NCBI GenBank assembly: GCA_963776935.1
Contig: CAVZOP010000002.1
Span: 806,001 to 870,000, forward strand
Direction: 5' to 3'
DNA length: 64,000 bases
DNA from: JALOLG01 sp963776935
GTDB taxonomy: Bacteria > Actinomycetota > Acidimicrobiia > Acidimicrobiales > Ilumatobacteraceae
Shown: positions 52,830 to 61,600 of the stretch, one piece after another
Layout of the letters: every line of letters begins with the position of its first letter
Numbering within the stretch: the first letter of the stretch is position 1
The notes under the pieces: generated by a model
What the model was told of the DNA's origin: nothing
The model's input: the letters and a program-made list of their open reading frames with translations, nothing else
Databases searched by the model: none
Translations under genes and position numbers: made by a program

Positions 52830-53405
52830 ATGACCACCATCACTCCCCCCACGACCGTCGCCGACGGCGAACGTTCCATCACTCCCCCGCTCACCCAGGG
52901 CACCTGGGCCCTCGACACGAACCACACCTCGGTCGGATTCGCCATCCGCCGCCTCGGCCTGGCCAAGGTCAAGGGCCACTTCAGCGACGTCTCCGCCGAG
53001 CTCGTGATCGGACCGACGATCGACGACTGCCGCGTCACGGCGACGGTCGCCCTGGCATCCATCGACTCGGGCAACGCGGATCGCGACGCGCACCTGCGCA
53101 GCGCCGACTTGCTCGACGTCGAGAACCGGCCGACGATGTCGTATCGCTCGACAAGCGTGCGCGGCGCGGGATCCGAGTGGACCGTCGACGGTGACCTCAC
53201 GATCGGTGACGTCACCGCGCCGATCACGCTCGCCGTCGAGGCGGGCGACGTCGGCGACTACTTCGACGGCACTCGTCACGTCGGGATCGAAGCGAGCGGC
53301 GAGATCCGCCGCAGCGACTTCGGCCTCGGGTTCGGCCCGCTCGGCGCGATGTTGGGCGACGTCGTGAAGATCGAGCTCGACCTCGAGTTCATCGAGCCGG
53401 TGTGA
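52830..53405 (+). CDS. YceI-family lipocalin-like protein
   Basis: A 191-residue protein. The YceI core is TWALDTNHTSVGFAIRRLGL, VKGHFSDVSAELVI, DAHLRSADLLDVENRPTMSY and GEIRRSDFGLGFG. YceI proteins bind polyisoprenoid or other amphipathic ligands. There is no signal peptide, so it should be cytoplasmic, unlike E. coli YceI. The ATG at 52830 follows no clear ribosome binding site; the first 20 residues (ITPPTTVADGERSITPP) are disordered. Confidence 0.92.
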   Translation: MTTITPPTTVADGERSITPPLTQGTWALDTNHTSVGFAIRRLGLAKVKGHFSDVSAELVIGPTIDDCRVTATVALASIDSGNADRDAHLRSADLLDVENRPTMSYRSTSVRGAGSEWTVDGDLTIGDVTAPITLAVEAGDVGDYFDGTRHVGIEASGEIRRSDFGLGFGPLGAMLGDVVKIELDLEFIEPV

Positions 53406-53429
53406 GCGAGCCGCGGCAGCGTGTGGCGA

Positions 53430-54573
53430 CTACTGGCCGCCCGAGCTGAAGTACACGAAACTCAGCACGATCGAGGCGATGCCAACCCAGAGCAGCACCT
53501 TGGCCTGGCTCCGCCGGGCCGGGTGCTTGAGGTTGATGGCGCCGACGACCACGCCGACGATGCCGACCAACACCGCGGCGATGATCAGTGCGATGTAGGC
53601 ACCGCTACTGAAGGGAGCGCCGGGCGTCGAACCACCCGGAGCGCCGGCGAAGGTCTGCCGCGGCTCGGCCGCCTTGACCGTGGCGCCGGTGGCATTCGAC
53701 GCGCCGTCCACAGCGTCGACGGTCGGCTGGCCGCCCGAACTGACGTGTTCGGTCCAGCGGGAGCCGTCCCAGTAGCGCTGCTCGAACCGACCGGTCGGGT
53801 CGGGATACCACGATGGCGCGGCTGCGGCTGCGGCAGCCGCGCCGGGTGTCGGTGCGGGCTCGGGGCCCGGTGTCGCATGCGTCGTCGGTGATATCCACGT
53901 CGACGCGGCCGCCGCCGAGGCCGGCTGCGGCGGCGGGGATCGACGCGAGCAGCTCGTCGACCTCGCGAGCGACACTCTCGGCGATGTCCTGCCGGCGCCG
54001 GAGCTCGACGAGCAGCCCCCGGGCGGTATCGCGCTCGTCCTCGTCCTGCAGGTGGCCGCGAAGGGCGAGGACGATCTGGGCCTGGTCACGGAACGACAGA
54101 TCGCTCGACTGGATCTGCTCGCGGTACGGGTTCATGTACGACATCGGCGGCGGCGGTGGCACTGGGAGGGGATCCGGGAGCGCCGGTGCCGGCGGACGGT
54201 TGGCCGCCGCGGTGACCAGGTTCACCGCGCTGTCAGCCGTGCGCTCGGTGTAATCGATGATCTGGGTGTCGGCGATCGCGGCCGGGGCCAGTTGGACCGA
54301 CACGGTTCTGACCATCACCGGCAGCAGTGGCCGCTTCAGGTCGAGGGCGTAGCGCAACTCGGCCTGGCACGCCTTGGAGCGCAGGGAGTCGGGGCTCAGC
54401 GCGAACACGAACAGCTCGCACGATCGGATCTGCCCGAGGATCGTCTCCCACCACGCCTGCCCACCGGTGAGCTCGTCGTCGAGCCACACCGAGCTCCGGG
54501 CCCGCTCGAGGTCGTGGCGCAGCGTCTCCGCGGCCGCTCGATCCTTGCGGGCGTAACTGATGAAGATCGTCAT
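53430..54573 (-). CDS. TIR-domain membrane protein with DUF2510 domain, frameshifted as read
   Basis: An N-terminal TIR domain (about 1-130) begins MTIFISYARKDRAAAETLRH and has VWLDDELTGGQAWWETI, CELFVFALSPDSL and SKACQAELRYAL, with the Glu expected at the NADase position. A Pro-rich linker and a helical stretch (SFRDQAQIVLALRGHL and on) follow. Removing one base near 53890 joins VDVDIT to TTHATPGPEP and gives a DUF2510 motif (WYPDPTGRFEQRYWDGSRW) and two C-terminal membrane spans (YIALIIAAVLVGIVGVVVGA and KVLLWVGIASIVLSFVYF). About 380 residues in all. TIR domains often deplete NAD in antiphage defence; no defence partner genes are seen here, so signalling is equally possible. Confidence 0.75.
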
Positions 54574-54682
54574 CGTCCCCCCTCCACCGCGAATCGTAGG
54601 GAGTCGGCGCGCTCCTGTCATGCGATATGCGTGGCGCCTGATTCGCCACGGTGTGCATCCCGGTGTCTACATTCCGGTGGTG

Positions 54683-55138
54683 ATGGCCGACGATGGCGAC
54701 CTCGGTGCGGTGCGCCGGCTGCTCGCCGCCGAGCACGGCCTGTGCGTCGTGAGTCTCGTTCGACCCGTTGGAACCGTGTCGTCGTCGGTCGTGAACGCCG
54801 GCCTGCTCCCCCATCCTGTCGGCGGGACCACCGTGCTCGGCTTCGTCGTGAGCGGTGCGGCCTACAAGCGCGCGCGACTGCAGCGCGAACCTCGACTGAC
54901 CGTGACCGTGCGGGTGGGTTGGGAGTGGCAGGCAATGGAGGGGCGGGCCGAGCTGATCGGGCCGCTCGATCCGCACCCGACCGCGCCACTCGATGTGCCG
55001 GCGCTCCTGCGTGACGTCTTCCGAGCCGCCGGTGGCACCCACTCCGATTGGGACGAGTACGACCGGGTGATGGCAGCCGAGCAGCGCACCGCCGTGCTCG
55101 TCGCGCCGACGAGGGTCTACGGAAACGCCGGCGCCTGA
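54683..55138 (+). CDS. pyridoxamine-5'-phosphate-oxidase-like (FMN/F420-binding split-barrel) protein
   Basis: A 151-residue protein. The N-terminal LAAEHGLCVVSLVRPVGTVSSSVV is the usual first pair of strands; GFVVSGAAYKRARLQREPRLTVTV corresponds to the cofactor-binding strands, and WQAMEGRAELIGP follows. This is the pattern of actinobacterial F420-binding split-barrel proteins. The substrate is unknown. The ATG at 54683 is preferred; the frame is open from 54560 but the added residues have no family character. Confidence 0.65.
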   Translation: MADDGDLGAVRRLLAAEHGLCVVSLVRPVGTVSSSVVNAGLLPHPVGGTTVLGFVVSGAAYKRARLQREPRLTVTVRVGWEWQAMEGRAELIGPLDPHPTAPLDVPALLRDVFRAAGGTHSDWDEYDRVMAAEQRTAVLVAPTRVYGNAGA

Positions 55139-55190
55139 CCGTCGAATGTCCGGCGCGCCGGGCGGTCGAGAAATTTTTTGAAACTTTCGC

Positions 55191-55218
55191 TCAAGTTTCG
55201 GTCTGGGTGTGCCGATAA
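55191..55218 (+). promoter_or_regulatory. sigma-28 (FliA)-type promoter motif
   Basis: TCAAGTTT (55191-55198), 12 bases, then GCCGATAA (55211-55218). The flagellar sigma-28 consensus is TAAAGTTT, 11 bases, GCCGATAA, so the -10 box is perfect and the -35 box has one mismatch. No flagellar or motility gene follows on this strand. Confidence 0.5.
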
Positions 55219-55224
55219 TGGGCC

Positions 55225-55349
55225 TGCGGACAGTCGCCCGAGCCCCGTTCCGGGACCCCTCGGGTCGATAGCCGCCTCACCAACGGCCGCCATTTTGACC
55301 GTGCAACCGCCTTCCGACCCGCCTTGGGGGGCGGTTGCGAGGTGAGGCG
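55225..55349 (+). ncRNA. candidate small RNA ending in a nested hairpin
   Basis: Downstream of the sigma-28-like motif is a nested inverted repeat: outer arms CGCCTCACC (55273-55281) and GGTGAGGCG (55341-55349), inner arms GCAACCGCC (55303-55311) and GGCGGTTGC (55330-55338). Promoter plus structured end suggests a transcript of about 125 bases, antisense-directed toward the M24 gene. The hairpin could instead be the terminator of the M24 gene. Confidence 0.3.
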
Positions 55350-55401
55350 CTCGCTCGGTCGTGATTCGGACTCGCCGTCCGGCCACGTGTGAACCGGGCC
55401 C

Positions 55402-56793
55402 TCAGTGGACGACGGTCATCGCTCGATCGACCCGCAGGAGGAACGGCGCGAGGTGGGCGGCCAGGTTCGAGAACGGCAGCACGTCCGGGTGCAGATCGAT
55501 GCCGAGCGTCCCGATCATGAACCGCCGGCGGGCCTGAACCCGTGCCCAGGCGTCCGGGGAGGCGGCCGCGAACGCGGCCCGCAGGGACTCGTCGGCCAGC
55601 GCCACGCCGTCCTCGATGTTGGTCGTGAAGTAGGGCGTGCCGGTCGCCGGGATGATGTCGCACTGCAACGCCATCCCCGATCGCAGCTCGATCGTCGAGC
55701 CCGGGAACACCGGCGAGTTCACCCACTCGTCGAGATGGAGCTGGTGCCCCGGGTTGAGCGAGATCCCGAAGAACGAGTCGCCGAGGTGGCGATCGACGAT
55801 CGCCTGGAGCGCACCGCCCACCTGGCCGACATGCAGCGCGCCGTACCACTCGGCCACCGCCGCGAAGTACGGGGCGACGAGGCGTTCGACATAGTCCTCG
55901 GTTCCCTCGGGCAACTCCGACGGATCCTCGACCACGAAACCCGCCCGGCAGTTGAGCGCCCCCCAGATCCCGAACGCGACCGTGAACGGGTCGCCGCGCT
56001 CGAGCGGCCGGTCGCCCGGGCTGAGCAGTCCGTACCTCGCCCGCGGTCCGGCCGTGAGCATGAGGTGGCACGACAGTGGCGTGCCGTTCCACCTCAGCAA
56101 CTCGACGCAGTCCCGCTCGGTCATCCCGGGCCGCAGCGCGCTCAGCACGCCGCTCACCCCGGACGACGTCTGGCAGGCGGCCCACTCGAACGCCGCCAGC
56201 TGTTCGACCTCGTTGACGACCCGGAGCCCGTCGGAGGGGTCGATGAGCAGGTCGGTCGCGTTCTCCACCACACCCGCCGCTCCGGTCGCTCGCCTGAGCT
56301 CGTCGACGAGGAAGGCCGGAGCCTCGATCGTCGCCCGACTCGCGTACGTCTTCCAGCCGACGATGCCGACCCGGCTGCTCGGACCGATGCCCTCGTCGGC
56401 CAGGATCTCCGGCAGCGACTGGGACCGGTCTCGCGCCTGGCCGGGCAGGCTGAGGTCCTGGAACCTGACCGGTCGCACCGGGAGCGGTGCCGCCTCTCCC
56501 AGGCCGTAGCACTCGTTGCCGAGGAGCATCGCCGGATCGTTCGCGGTGCCGACGATGAGGACTGCCTCCTCGAACCGCGGGTCGAACCCGGTGAGGTAGG
56601 CGATGTTGGCGCTGTGCTCGCGATCACCCCACACGACGATGTGGTCGTAGCCGCGTTCGTCCATCGCTGCCCGAAGCCGCCCGATCCGTTCGGCGTAGAG
56701 CGAGGCTGGCAGGAGCGGTTCGGTCGCGGGCATGCCGAAATCTGGAAGCGCCACTTCGTCGAGCCGGGCTCGCCGGTTCTCTGTCATCGCCAT
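55402..56793 (-). CDS. M24-family (creatinase/Xaa-Pro-aminopeptidase fold) protein without the usual metal ligands
   Basis: A 463-residue protein with a creatinase-type N-terminal domain (YAERIGRLRAAMDERGYDHI to VVNEVEQLAAFEWA) and a pita-bread C-terminal domain. Of the five M24 metal ligands, the two aspartates are absent (ERGDPFTVAFGIWG and NCRAGFVVE), the His survives in NPGHQLHLDEW, and of the glutamates only the last appears (IEDGVALADES). It is therefore a non-metallo creatinase-like hydrolase or a pseudoenzyme. The ATG at 56793 has AGGAG six bases upstream, inside the end of the UnbV-like gene, so the two are coupled. Confidence 0.8.
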   Translation of the reverse strand: MAMTENRRARLDEVALPDFGMPATEPLLPASLYAERIGRLRAAMDERGYDHIVVWGDREHSANIAYLTGFDPRFEEAVLIVGTANDPAMLLGNECYGLGEAAPLPVRPVRFQDLSLPGQARDRSQSLPEILADEGIGPSSRVGIVGWKTYASRATIEAPAFLVDELRRATGAAGVVENATDLLIDPSDGLRVVNEVEQLAAFEWAACQTSSGVSGVLSALRPGMTERDCVELLRWNGTPLSCHLMLTAGPRARYGLLSPGDRPLERGDPFTVAFGIWGALNCRAGFVVEDPSELPEGTEDYVERLVAPYFAAVAEWYGALHVGQVGGALQAIVDRHLGDSFFGISLNPGHQLHLDEWVNSPVFPGSTIELRSGMALQCDIIPATGTPYFTTNIEDGVALADESLRAAFAAASPDAWARVQARRRFMIGTLGIDLHPDVLPFSNLAAHLAPFLLRVDRAMTVVH

Positions 56794-56796
56794 CGC

Positions 56797-58521
56797 TCAC
56801 TCCTCTGTCTGCAACGGACTTGGCTGCCACGGGATAGCCCCCGCAGTCCCACGCTCGATCGTCACGAACTGGTCGGCGCCCACCGGCATCCACGGACCGA
56901 TCTCGCCGTCCGGCCATTGAACACGGACCTCGGCCCCATCGGCTTCACCGAGGCCGGCGTGGAGCCAACCGACCTTGCCCCCGGCGTGCCCGCCACCGAC
57001 GGTGACCTCTCGGCTGACGGTGCGCTCGCCCACCCGCACCTCGACCCACGAACCGATGGCATCGACGTTGGGAGCGGGCTGTTCGAGCCGGACCGCGATC
57101 CAGTTGCCCATCGGCTGCGGCCGCTCGGCGTCGCCGTTGCCGACGTTGCGCCACAGCGTTGCGCCGACGCGGCGATTGACGACGACGAGGTCGAGCATCC
57201 CGTCGAGGTTGAGATCGACCAGCGCCGCCCCACGCGCCCGGTCGAAGCCGACGATTCCCGCCGCCTCCGCGCCTTCCACGAACGTGCCATCCGCCTGGCC
57301 GATCAGCAGGTTGCTCGGATCGCGTATCGCGTTGCCGGTCTGCGCGTCGACGTTGCCCTTGCTGACGAACAGGTCGACGAAGCCGTCGTTGTTCACGTCC
57401 TCGAACTCCGGGTGCCACGCGGTCGAAGGGAGCACGTCCCCTCCAACGAACGGGCGTTGCGCGGTGACCCCGCGCTCGAGCGCGATGTCGCCGTACGTCG
57501 GTTGTGCCGGTCCGTCTTCGAGCGTCTGGAGCTTGTTGTCGCCCTGACTCGTGAGGAACACCTCCGGGAAGCCGTCGCCGGTCAGGTCATGGCTGGCGAT
57601 GCCCATCCCCCAGACCTGTAGCGGGCGCCACCCGTCGGCCTCGGTGTACTCGCGTGGCGCCTCGCCGGGAGCGATGCGCCACAGCTGCTCCTCGCCCTCG
57701 CGGTAGTAGTGCCGATCGTTCGACACGCGCAGGTCACCTCGGCCCGACCGGCTCCAGTCGCTGAACAGGATCGACAGCGTGCAGTACCCGGGGCTCAGCT
57801 CGATCGGCGCCGCGTATCCGTCGCCCGACTCTGACGGCCGCACGAGGTGGCTGTCGTCGCACCCCTGCCGGTCGGCCTGCAGGTAGCTGCCGAATGCCAG
57901 CGTCGGCAGCTCGTTCGAGCCCTCCCAGGTCGCGCTGAACGCGACCGTCCAATCGTCACCGCCGTCGATCCCCAGCGACTCGTTGGCGTCCTCGAAGCGG
58001 CAGTCGCCGCGCCCGCGGAGCACGACGTTGCCGCCGCGGCGCAGGACGGCGAGGTCGACGAGACCGTCGCCGTCGACGTCGAGCGGGTAGGCGCCGGTCA
58101 CTGCGGTCAGGTCGGTGACCGGCGACGCCTGGCGTGCGAACTCGAGCGCGCCCCCGACCACGCTCTCGTTGCGGTACAGCGCGGCCGGCTCGGTCCCGCC
58201 GGCGAAGTAGAGCTCGGCGAGCCCATCGTCGTCACAGTCGAACGCCGCCACTCCCCCGCCGACGAAGAACTCGAACTCGCCGTCGTAGGTGTGGTCGATG
58301 CCCGCCGCGGCAGTCTCGTCGACGAACCGCGGGGCCGCGCCGCCGTTCGCGGCCGATCGACCAGAACGCCACGCCGGCAGCACGAGTGCGACCAGCACGA
58401 CGACGACGACCGCCAGTCCAATCGCCACGAGGGTCCCCCGGGATCGCCAGCTCCAGGTCCGCCGTGGCCCATCCTGCGCCGTGAGGGCCGGCTCGTCGGG
58501 CACGGACGGATTGAAGCACAC
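56797..58521 (-). CDS. CRTAC1/UnbV-like FG-GAP repeat protein with ASPIC/UnbV domain
   Basis: A 574-residue protein with an N-terminal membrane anchor (TLVAIGLAVVVVVLVALVL at about 35). FG-GAP/VCBS-type repeats with calcium-loop motifs (DCDDDGLAELYF, DVDGDGLVDLAV, DVNNDGFVDLFV, DLNLDGMLDLVV) form a probable beta-propeller facing outside, and the C-terminal GNWIAVRLEQ, VGGGHAGGKVGWLHAGLG and VQWPDGEIG are the ASPIC/UnbV domain. The GTG at 58521 is the start; the frame runs on upstream into the divergent gene. UnbV-like proteins accompany UnbU-like membrane proteins in enediyne loci and elsewhere. Confidence 0.85.
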   Translation of the reverse strand: MCFNPSVPDEPALTAQDGPRRTWSWRSRGTLVAIGLAVVVVVLVALVLPAWRSGRSAANGGAAPRFVDETAAAGIDHTYDGEFEFFVGGGVAAFDCDDDGLAELYFAGGTEPAALYRNESVVGGALEFARQASPVTDLTAVTGAYPLDVDGDGLVDLAVLRRGGNVVLRGRGDCRFEDANESLGIDGGDDWTVAFSATWEGSNELPTLAFGSYLQADRQGCDDSHLVRPSESGDGYAAPIELSPGYCTLSILFSDWSRSGRGDLRVSNDRHYYREGEEQLWRIAPGEAPREYTEADGWRPLQVWGMGIASHDLTGDGFPEVFLTSQGDNKLQTLEDGPAQPTYGDIALERGVTAQRPFVGGDVLPSTAWHPEFEDVNNDGFVDLFVSKGNVDAQTGNAIRDPSNLLIGQADGTFVEGAEAAGIVGFDRARGAALVDLNLDGMLDLVVVNRRVGATLWRNVGNGDAERPQPMGNWIAVRLEQPAPNVDAIGSWVEVRVGERTVSREVTVGGGHAGGKVGWLHAGLGEADGAEVRVQWPDGEIGPWMPVGADQFVTIERGTAGAIPWQPSPLQTEE

Positions 58522-58591
58522 GATGGAGCCACATCGTCGCCGCAGGGTCGTAGAGTGCGGCCCGAAGATCGAGGCCGTTGCGGGAGACGAT

Positions 58592-60196
58592 GTGACCAGC
58601 CGGACGCTCACGCTCGGCGGGAGCACGTACCCCGTGATCCTGCCGAACATCCGCGACCCGCGCCTGAACGTGGCCGCCGTGATCATCACGATCCACGTCC
58701 TGGGGCAGGTCGGGCTGCGCTTCCAGGTCAGCGTGCCGCAGATCCTGGCGTCGATCCTGACCTGCGCGATCATCGAAGTGGCACTGACGTTCCGCAGGAC
58801 TCGGTCCTTCGTGTGGCCGGCCAGCGCGATGCTGACGGGCAGCGGTGTGGCCCTGATCCTTCGTGTTCCCGACACGCCGATCGGCGATCCCTGGACCACC
58901 CACAAGTGGTACGTGTTCGCCGGCGTCGCCGCCTTCTCGCTCCTGACCAAGTACGTCATCCGCTATCGGGGCACCCACGTGTTCAACCCGTCGAACATCG
59001 GGTTGGTCGTCGTGTTCGTCGTGTTCGGCAGCACACGGGTCGAACCGCTCGACTTCTGGTGGGCCCCCCTGAACAGCTGGATGATCCTCGCCTACGCGGT
59101 GATCCTGGTCGGAGGGCTCCTGATCACCCGGCGCCTGCGTCTCCTCGCCGCGGCGGCGACGTTCTGGATCGCGCTGGCAGTCGGCGTCGGGATCCTCGCC
59201 ATCTCGGGACATTGCATGACCGCCCGCTGGGCGTTCGCGCCCGTGTGCGGGTTCGACTACTGGCGCGTGATCGTCACCTCCCCGGAGGTGCTGATCTTCT
59301 TGTTCTTCATGATCACGGACCCGAAGACGGTGCCGGCCGGGCGTGTCGGCCGCGTCGTGTTCGGCCTCTTCGTCGCGGTGGCCAGCACGCTGTTGATGGC
59401 GCCGCAGACCGATGAGTTCGGGACCAAGGTCGCGCTCCTCGGTGGGCTGGTGGTCGTGTGCGCCGTTCGTCCACTGATCGACCGGCTGGTCCCCGAGCCA
59501 CGATCCGCAGCCGACGACGTACGCCGGTTCGCGGGCCGGCTCGCCACCGGCGGCGACGCGGACGCAGTACGCCGTCCCGGGATCCTGCCCAGTGCACTCC
59601 GCGTGGGACTGATCGCGGCCGCGTTCGTGCTCGTCGGGGTCGGCATCGTCGTCGCCGGGAGTCCTGCCCGCGGTGTCGTCGTCGCCGGTGCGCACGACGT
59701 CCTGGGCCGCGTGCCCCACGACGTCGACCCGGCCACCTTCCCGACGATCTCGGTCGAGCAGGGAGTCGTCGACTGGAACCACGAGATCGCCGGACCAGGA
59801 GCACAAGCCATCGTGCTGACCCTGGCCGAGAACCTCGAGCTCGAGACCCAGGCCCTGCTCCGCGCTGACCCCACGATCCTGACGGCCGTCGACCACGGCG
59901 ACCGGCTCGACGACATGCGGGCCCGGCTCGAGGAAGCTCTGGCGACCGGCACGACCGTGGTCGAGCGATACCAGATCGACGACGTGCACGTGACGCTGCT
60001 GGTCCCGTTCGGGCGACAGGACGGCCTGAGCCTCGGCCTCGAATCGCGTGGCACCGTGACGACCGAGACGTACGACGCCGCCGGCGACGTGCAGGCTCGA
60101 GCGTCAGCGCCGTTCGCCACGACGTTCGTCCTCCGCCAGGCGACCGGCGGACGCTGGCTGAACGTCGACGAACTGCCGCTTCGCTCCGACGGCTGA
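58592..60196 (+). CDS. UnbU-like / RnfD-NqrB-family membrane protein
   Basis: A 534-residue membrane protein. About ten spans run from residue 20 to 300; FNPSNIGLVVVFVVFG and FFMITDPKTVPAGRVGRVVFG are the RnfD/NqrB-type motifs, the second lying where NqrB carries its covalent FMN threonine (ATDP in NqrB, ITDP here). The C-terminal 200 residues are soluble (VPHDVDPATFPTISVEQGVV and on). UnbU of enediyne clusters has this layout. The GTG at 58592 has GGGAGA upstream; an ATG at 58523 would add 23 residues. Divergent from the UnbV-like gene. Confidence 0.78.
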   Translation: MTSRTLTLGGSTYPVILPNIRDPRLNVAAVIITIHVLGQVGLRFQVSVPQILASILTCAIIEVALTFRRTRSFVWPASAMLTGSGVALILRVPDTPIGDPWTTHKWYVFAGVAAFSLLTKYVIRYRGTHVFNPSNIGLVVVFVVFGSTRVEPLDFWWAPLNSWMILAYAVILVGGLLITRRLRLLAAAATFWIALAVGVGILAISGHCMTARWAFAPVCGFDYWRVIVTSPEVLIFLFFMITDPKTVPAGRVGRVVFGLFVAVASTLLMAPQTDEFGTKVALLGGLVVVCAVRPLIDRLVPEPRSAADDVRRFAGRLATGGDADAVRRPGILPSALRVGLIAAAFVLVGVGIVVAGSPARGVVVAGAHDVLGRVPHDVDPATFPTISVEQGVVDWNHEIAGPGAQAIVLTLAENLELETQALLRADPTILTAVDHGDRLDDMRARLEEALATGTTVVERYQIDDVHVTLLVPFGRQDGLSLGLESRGTVTTETYDAAGDVQARASAPFATTFVLRQATGGRWLNVDELPLRSDG

Positions 60197-60215
60197 CGCC
60201 CGCGGGGATTACCTG

Positions 60216-60232
60216 CCGCCCAAGCTGGGCGG
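60216..60232. promoter_or_regulatory. palindrome upstream of the xylF-type operon
   Basis: CCGCCCA and TGGGCGG (arms 60216-60222 and 60226-60232) around AGC. It lies 73 bases ahead of the binding-protein start, where a sugar-responsive operator would be expected; nothing more can be said. Confidence 0.35.
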
Positions 60233-60304
60233 GATAGAGTGCTCGTGCTCGCGGATCGAACACGACTGCGGAGCACCACTCAGATGGTCAATAGGGGAGA
60301 AACA

Positions 60305-61421
60305 ATGCGAGTTCGACGATTGGTATCGGTCGCGGTTGCGGGGGCGCTCGTCCTCGCCGCCTGTGGCGACGATGACGAAGAAGCTGGCGACGCCACCACT
60401 CCGGCCGGCGACACCACGCCGGCGGGCGACACCACGCCGGCGGCGGGTGGCGACTGCGTGGTCGGCGTCTCCTGGAACAACTACCAGGAAGAGCGCTGGG
60501 CCAAGTGGGACGAGCCGGCGCTCAAGGCGGCCATCGAGGCCGGTGGCGGCTCGTACATCTCGAACGACGCCAAGTCGTCGGCCGAGACCCAGTTGACCAA
60601 CTTGGAGAACCTGATCTCCCAGGGCGCCAACGTGCTCGTGGTCCTCGCCCAGGACGGCACGGCGGTCAAGCCCGGGGTCACCAGCGCGATCGGGCAGGGC
60701 GTGCCGGTCATCGCCTACGACCGCCTGATCGAGGACGCAGACGCCCTCTACATCACGTTCGACAACGTCAAGGTCGGCGAGATCGAGGCCCAGGCGGTCT
60801 TCGACCTCGTGCCCGAGGGCAGGTACGTCATCGTCAAGGGCAACCAGGCCGACGCCAACGCCGACTTCCTGCGCGAGGGCTACGAGACGGTCATCGGTGA
60901 GGCGGTCGCGTCGGGCGCCATCGAGATCGTCAGCGAGACCTACACCGACAACTGGGATCCGGCGATCGCCCAAAGCACGATGGAGCAGGTCCTCACGGCC
61001 GAGAACAACGACATCGACGCCGTGCTCTCCGAGAACGACGGCATGGCCGGCGGCGTCGTCGCCGCCCTCGATGCCCAGGGCCTCGCCGGTCAGATCCCGG
61101 TGTCGGGTCAGGACGGTGACCAGGCCGCACTGAACCGGGTCGCGCTCGGTCACCAGACGGTCGAGCGTCTGGAAGGATGCTCGCGAGCTCGGCACCACCG
61201 CCGGCGAAGCAGCCGTCGCGCTGTGTGCGAACCCCGACCCGACGGCCGTCGCCGGCACCGCGCCGTTCACGACGCCGGGCGGCATCGACATCACGTCGAT
61301 CCTGCTGGAGCCGATCCCGATCACGAAGGACAACCTCAACGTGGTGCTCGACGCCGGTTGGATCGACGCGGCCACGCTCTGCCAGGGCGTGGAAGCCGGT
61401 TCGGTCGCTGCCTGCCCCTGA
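60305..61421 (+). CDS. xylF: xylose/ribose-type ABC transporter substrate-binding lipoprotein, frameshifted as read
   Basis: About 371 residues. The signal peptide ends in a lipobox (VAGALVLAACGDD). The periplasmic-binding fold shows VGVSWNNYQEERWAKWD, IAYDRLIEDADALY, VKGNQADANADFLREGY, ETYTDNWDPAIAQSTMEQ, LSENDGMAGGVVAAL and VPVSGQDGDQAALNRVALG, all as in XylF. Frame is lost at 61163, where removing one G gives HQTVSVWKDARELG and an uninterrupted C-terminus to SVAACP. The ATG follows a strong AGGGGAG site. The symbol follows the closest recalled family; ribose or another pentose remains possible. Confidence 0.88.
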
Positions 61422-61442
61422 CCGCCATCACCACACCTGTGA

Positions 61443-61481
61443 GGCGTGCCCCCGTCCGAGCGAGTCGGACGGGGGCACGCC
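61443..61481. terminator. stem-loop between xylF and xylH (attenuating terminator)
   Basis: Perfect 17-bp inverted repeat (61443-61459 and 61465-61481; arms begin GGCGTGCCCCCGTCCGA) with a five-base loop. It lies just after the binding-protein gene, where a partial terminator commonly keeps binding protein above permease. Confidence 0.75.
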
Positions 61482-61600
61482 CGTTCAACGAGCAGACACG
61501 GACATGCCTGACGAGAAGGCGTGACGATGGCTGACGCAGGAGCGGCTGAAGTACCGGCAGGCCGAGTGGCCGGACCCAGAGCGCGAAGCCCGCCACGGAC

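Larger units (their letters stand above)
55139..55401 (+). other. 263-base gap between convergent genes, with promoter motif and hairpins
   Basis: No gene is seen. It holds a 12-bp palindrome CCGGCGCGCCGG (55150-55161) followed after 12 bases by six T (possible terminator of the split-barrel gene), an inverted repeat GAAACTT/AAGTTTC (55180-55186, 55193-55199), the sigma-28-like motif and the nested hairpin listed separately. Confidence 0.5.

Noticed and set aside
55405..57621. Plus-strand open frame of 738 codons opposite the M24 and UnbV-like genes
   Set aside because: It crosses two coupled minus-strand genes with clear domains and has no motif or ribosome binding site.
56797..60196. Enediyne biosynthetic cluster
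   Set aside because: Only UnbV/UnbU-like genes are present; no enediyne polyketide synthase or tailoring genes occur in the window.
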